From: Rasiella rasia
GTDB taxonomy: Bacteria > Bacteroidota > Bacteroidia > Flavobacteriales > Flavobacteriaceae
Length of the DNA: 64,000 nucleotides
NCBI RefSeq assembly: GCF_011044175.1
Contig: NZ_CP049057.1
Location: forward strand, 3,115,501 to 3,179,500
Reading direction: 5' to 3'
A model generated the notes under the pieces. The model had not been told where the DNA came from. It saw only the letters and a list, made by a program, of their open reading frames with translations, and made no database searches. The translations under genes were made by a program, and so were the position numbers. Shown in pieces: positions 61,633 through 64,000 of the stretch; within the stretch, counting starts at the first letter, position 1, and each line of letters opens with the position of its first letter.

Positions 61633-62571
61633 ATGATGAAAAAAATATTAAAATACGGAGTACTACTTTTAACAATCCTTCCTGCGCTAGTAGCATGTGG
61701 AGGTGATGATGATAATACAGATCCAAATTTTGTACCTGCAAGAGATCGTGGGGAAGAAGAACCTTTAAGCACGGTGATTGTAGAAGAATACCTCAATACG
61801 CATTTTTACAATTACGAAGAATTTGCAAACCCTCCTGCTAATTTCGACTATAAAATAAAGTTCGATACTATTGCTGGCGAGAATGCAGATAAAATACGTT
61901 TAATAGACCAAGTGTCTTCTAAAATAGTGAAAGACCGTGTTACAGAAGGCGTAACCTATAAACTTTACTATCTTGATGCACTTCAAGGCGCTGGTGAAAA
62001 ACCTACATTTGGTGATTTTGCTACCGTAAGCTACGAAGGAATTTATATTAATGAAGAAGAAAGCACGAGTCCGTACACAAAGTTATTCGATTCTTCTGTC
62101 ACACCGGTAAAATTCGATTTAACAACTATTGTAAATGGTCTTCAGGACGCAATTATTGAATTTGAAACTGCTTCAAATTTTACTACAAATCCAGACGGAT
62201 CTATCAGCTTTGAGGATTATGGTGTAGGTGCTGTCTTTATGCAAGCAGGTTTAGGCTATTATGTGAATCCACCTCCTGGATCAGACATTCCGTTGTACTC
62301 TCAGTTAATTTTTACATTTCAGCTATATGCAAAGGAAACTGGAGATCAAGACGGTGATGGTTTACCTACTTTTATGGAAGACCCAAACGGAAACGGTCTA
62401 GAAGAAGATGACGATACAGACGGTGATGTAGCTCCAAACTTCGACGATGCAGACGATGACGGCGATGGAAGACCTACTAGAGATGAGATTGTAATCGATA
62501 GCCAAGGAAATGTAACCTTTACAGATACAGACGGTGACGGCATTCCCGATCACTTAGATGCAGATAGTTAA
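61633..62571 (+). CDS. FKBP-like lipoprotein with acidic calcium-type C-terminal repeats
   Basis: A 312-residue lipoprotein with the signal ending LPALVAC (Cys 22); the acidic GGDDDN after it could be a surface-export signal. The central region (about 100-235) reads like a diverged FKBP peptidyl-prolyl isomerase (GDFATVSYEGIYI, VNGLQDAIIEF, SQLIFTFQLYAK). The C-terminal 80 residues are Asp-rich thrombospondin-3-like calcium repeats (DQDGDGLPTFMEDPNGNG, DADDDGDGRPTRDE, DTDGDGIPDHLDADS). ATG 61633 is preferred over a TTG three bases earlier; a further ATG follows at 61636. The role is probably periplasmic or surface folding, or adhesion; unproven. Confidence 0.78.
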   Translation: MMKKILKYGVLLLTILPALVACGGDDDNTDPNFVPARDRGEEEPLSTVIVEEYLNTHFYNYEEFANPPANFDYKIKFDTIAGENADKIRLIDQVSSKIVKDRVTEGVTYKLYYLDALQGAGEKPTFGDFATVSYEGIYINEEESTSPYTKLFDSSVTPVKFDLTTIVNGLQDAIIEFETASNFTTNPDGSISFEDYGVGAVFMQAGLGYYVNPPPGSDIPLYSQLIFTFQLYAKETGDQDGDGLPTFMEDPNGNGLEEDDDTDGDVAPNFDDADDDGDGRPTRDEIVIDSQGNVTFTDTDGDGIPDHLDADS

Positions 62572-62592
62572 TCTGTAATAAATGAATATAAA

Positions 62593-62626
62593 AAATGCCT
62601 TGAACTAATTTCAAGGCATTTTTTTA
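62593..62626 (+). terminator. Rho-independent terminator after the FKBP-like gene
   Basis: A perfect 12-bp stem AAATGCCTTGAA (62593-62604) / TTCAAGGCATTT (62610-62621), loop CTAAT, followed by a T-run. The A-run on the other side lets it work for the convergent transketolase gene too. Confidence 0.88.
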
Positions 62627-62644
62627 TTGGTGTATGTTTTAAGT

Positions 62645-63598
62645 CTATTTTCTAGACACTACCTTCTTAGCAGCATTTACAATAGCTTCGGTATTTAGAC
62701 CGTATTTTGCCATAAGCTGGTCTGGGGTTCCAGACTCGCCAAATGTATCGTTGGTAGCTACAAATTCTTGCGGTGTAGGATGTTGCTGCGATAATACGCG
62801 AGCTACGCTTTCTCCTAAACCTCCTAAATAATTATGCTCTTCGGCAGTTACTACCGCTCCTGTTTTTTTAGCAGAAGCTACAATTGCATTTGCGTCTAAA
62901 GGTTTAATGGTATGAATGTTTAGTACTGCTGCGGAAATTCCCTGCTCATGTAATTGTTCGGCTGCTTGTAAGGCTTCCCAAACTAAATGTCCAGTGGCTA
63001 TCAAGGTAACATCAGTACCTTCTTGTAAGTGTACGGCCTCTCCAATTTTAAAACTTCCATTCTCTTCGGTGAAATTCGCCACTTTAGGTCGCCCAAAACG
63101 AAGGTATACAGGTCCGTCGTGTTCTGCTATTGCTAAGGTAGCCGCCTTGGTTTGGTTGTAATCACAAGTATTTATTACAGTCATGCCCGGAAGCATTTTC
63201 ATAAGCCCTAAATCTTCTAAAATCTGATGTGTTGCGCCATCTTCTCCTAAGGTAACTCCGGCATGAGAAGCACAAATTTTTACATTTTTCCCGCTATAGG
63301 CAATACTCTGTCTAATTTGGTCATACACGCGGCCTGTAGAAAAGTTAGCAAACGTGCCAGTAAACGGGATTTTCCCGCCAATAGTCATCCCCGCTGCCAT
63401 ACCCATCATATTAGCTTCAGCAATTCCAACTTGAAAAAAACGTTCTGGATGATTGGCTTTAAATTCGTCCATTTTTAACGAACCTGTAAGATCGGCGCAG
63501 AGTGCAACCACATCTTTATTTGTTTTTCCTAGTTCGGTAAGTCCTGCTCCAAAACCTGAGCGTGTATCCTTTTTGCCTGAATCTGTATATTTTTTCAT
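62645..63598 (-). CDS. Transketolase C-terminal subunit (pyrimidine-binding and C-terminal domains)
   Basis: Second half of a split transketolase, 317 residues. The Pyr domain has ALCADLTGSLKMDEF, FQVGIAEANMMGMAAGM (the E that activates thiamine diphosphate), and the SHAGVTLGEDGATHQ loop. The C-terminal domain (about 190-317) has VTLIATGHLVWEAL. Together with the upstream gene it would form a full transketolase of the pentose phosphate pathway or a DXS-like enzyme; two-gene transketolases are common in Bacteroidota. ATG start, 48 nt after the N-terminal gene. Confidence 0.9.
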   Translation of the reverse strand: MKKYTDSGKKDTRSGFGAGLTELGKTNKDVVALCADLTGSLKMDEFKANHPERFFQVGIAEANMMGMAAGMTIGGKIPFTGTFANFSTGRVYDQIRQSIAYSGKNVKICASHAGVTLGEDGATHQILEDLGLMKMLPGMTVINTCDYNQTKAATLAIAEHDGPVYLRFGRPKVANFTEENGSFKIGEAVHLQEGTDVTLIATGHLVWEALQAAEQLHEQGISAAVLNIHTIKPLDANAIVASAKKTGAVVTAEEHNYLGGLGESVARVLSQQHPTPQEFVATNDTFGESGTPDQLMAKYGLNTEAIVNAAKKVVSRK

Positions 63599-63646
63599 CG
63601 TATTGCCCGCGCTGGCGGGTTTCTTTTAATTAATAGCCTCGTGTTC

Positions 63647-64000
63647 TTAGTAGTCGCCTAGCGTTTCTGGATTTTGTGCCAGAGCCGTTTCTAGTTGCTC
63701 GTCATTAGGTGCCTTACCATGCCATGCGTGGGTATGCATCATAAAATCTACGCCATTACCCATTACCGTGTGCATTAAAACACAGATAGGCTTACCTTGC
63801 CCAGTATGTTCTTTTGCGGTACTCAGTGTATTAATGATGGCTTCCAGATTGTTCCCTTCTTTTATTTCTAGAACTTCCCAACCAAAGGCTTCAAATTTTC
63901 CTTTAAGGTTACCCATAGGAAGTACATTTTCTAAAGAACCGTCTATTTGCTGCCCGTTATAATCTATAGTTACAATTAGGTTGTCAATTTTATTTCCAGC
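63647..64000 (-). CDS. Transketolase N-terminal subunit (5' partial)
   Basis: The last 117 codons are visible; the gene runs off the right edge, where the frame stays open to base 64000. Visible sequence (NLIVTIDYNGQQIDGSLENV, GNLKGKFEAFGWEVLEI, HTVMGNGVDFM, HAWHGKAPNDEQ) belongs to the thiamine-diphosphate pyrophosphate-binding domain. HAWHGKAP is near the substrate-binding end. It is the partner of the downstream C-terminal subunit gene. A Met at 63916 is internal, not the start. Confidence 0.92.
   Translation of the reverse strand, partial: AGNKIDNLIVTIDYNGQQIDGSLENVLPMGNLKGKFEAFGWEVLEIKEGNNLEAIINTLSTAKEHTGQGKPICVLMHTVMGNGVDFMMHTHAWHGKAPNDEQLETALAQNPETLGDY

Overview
The window reads as a chromosomal segment of a Flavobacteriaceae-type (Bacteroidota) bacterium, most likely marine and yellow- or orange-pigmented. 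The evidence is low G+C, TAnnTTTG-type promoter boxes instead of sigma70 boxes, few Shine-Dalgarno sites, a PorV/PorQ-like barrel, a DUF4105 protein, a CRTAC1/FG-GAP lipoprotein, a zeaxanthin-type carotenoid operon, and the neighbourhood recQ-kdsD-tatC-lptB. No rRNA, phage, integrase, IS element or CRISPR array was seen.

Region 1 (1-37191, all on +) is the body of a large surface-polysaccharide locus. It starts inside a TviB/WbpO-type UDP-HexNAc dehydrogenase, followed by a TviC/WbpP-type epimerase and a Wzm/Wzt-type ABC exporter with a C-terminal glycan-recognition domain. A nonulosonic-acid block follows: LegB, LegC, a GT2-like gene, LegI, an SpsF-like cytidylyltransferase, a second divergent NeuB-like protein, and a PtmE-like CBS-nucleotidyltransferase. 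Beyond it are about a dozen glycosyltransferases (GT2, GT4 and a GT-B protein) mixed with decorating enzymes: a hexapeptide acetyltransferase, an asparagine-synthase-like amidotransferase, two sulfotransferase-like proteins, two MBOAT + SGNH-like pairs, and a pyruvyltransferase-like protein. The locus ends with a Wzy/WaaL-type membrane protein, a last GT4 and a WbaP/WcaJ-type priming transferase. The inferred product is a large, acidic, heavily decorated glycan carrying a legionaminic-like sugar and a (possibly amidated) uronic acid.

Region 2 (37253-46353) holds a DUF4105 protein and a PorV/PorQ-like barrel on -, then on + phosphatidylserine synthase, a TPR-histidine kinase with an overlapping LytTR response regulator, and a 1102-residue secreted fibre with YadA-head-like repeats and a C-terminal S74 autoprocessing chaperone.

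Region 3 (46410-51832) is envelope and housekeeping: lptB, an AhpD-like protein, tatC and kdsD on -, with divergent recQ. Region 4 (51829-56245, on -) is a compact carotenoid operon (MerR/CarH-like regulator, crtI, crtB, crtZ, lycopene cyclase). Region 5 (56387-64000) carries an FG-GAP/ASPIC lipoprotein, tRNA-Leu(GAG) and tRNA-Lys(TTT) with visible promoter and terminators, aroK, a PyrR-like gene, an Hsp15-like S4 protein, an FKBP-like lipoprotein with an acidic calcium-type tail, and a split transketolase whose first gene runs off the right edge.

No stretch longer than 300 bases lacks a gene. The points most worth a second look are the unusual nonulosonic block with a degenerate second NeuB and no NeuC/LegG, the duplicated MBOAT-SGNH cassettes, the amidotransferase without a glutaminase nucleophile, genes whose conserved N-termini lack a standard start codon, and the S74 fibre beside a LytTR system.
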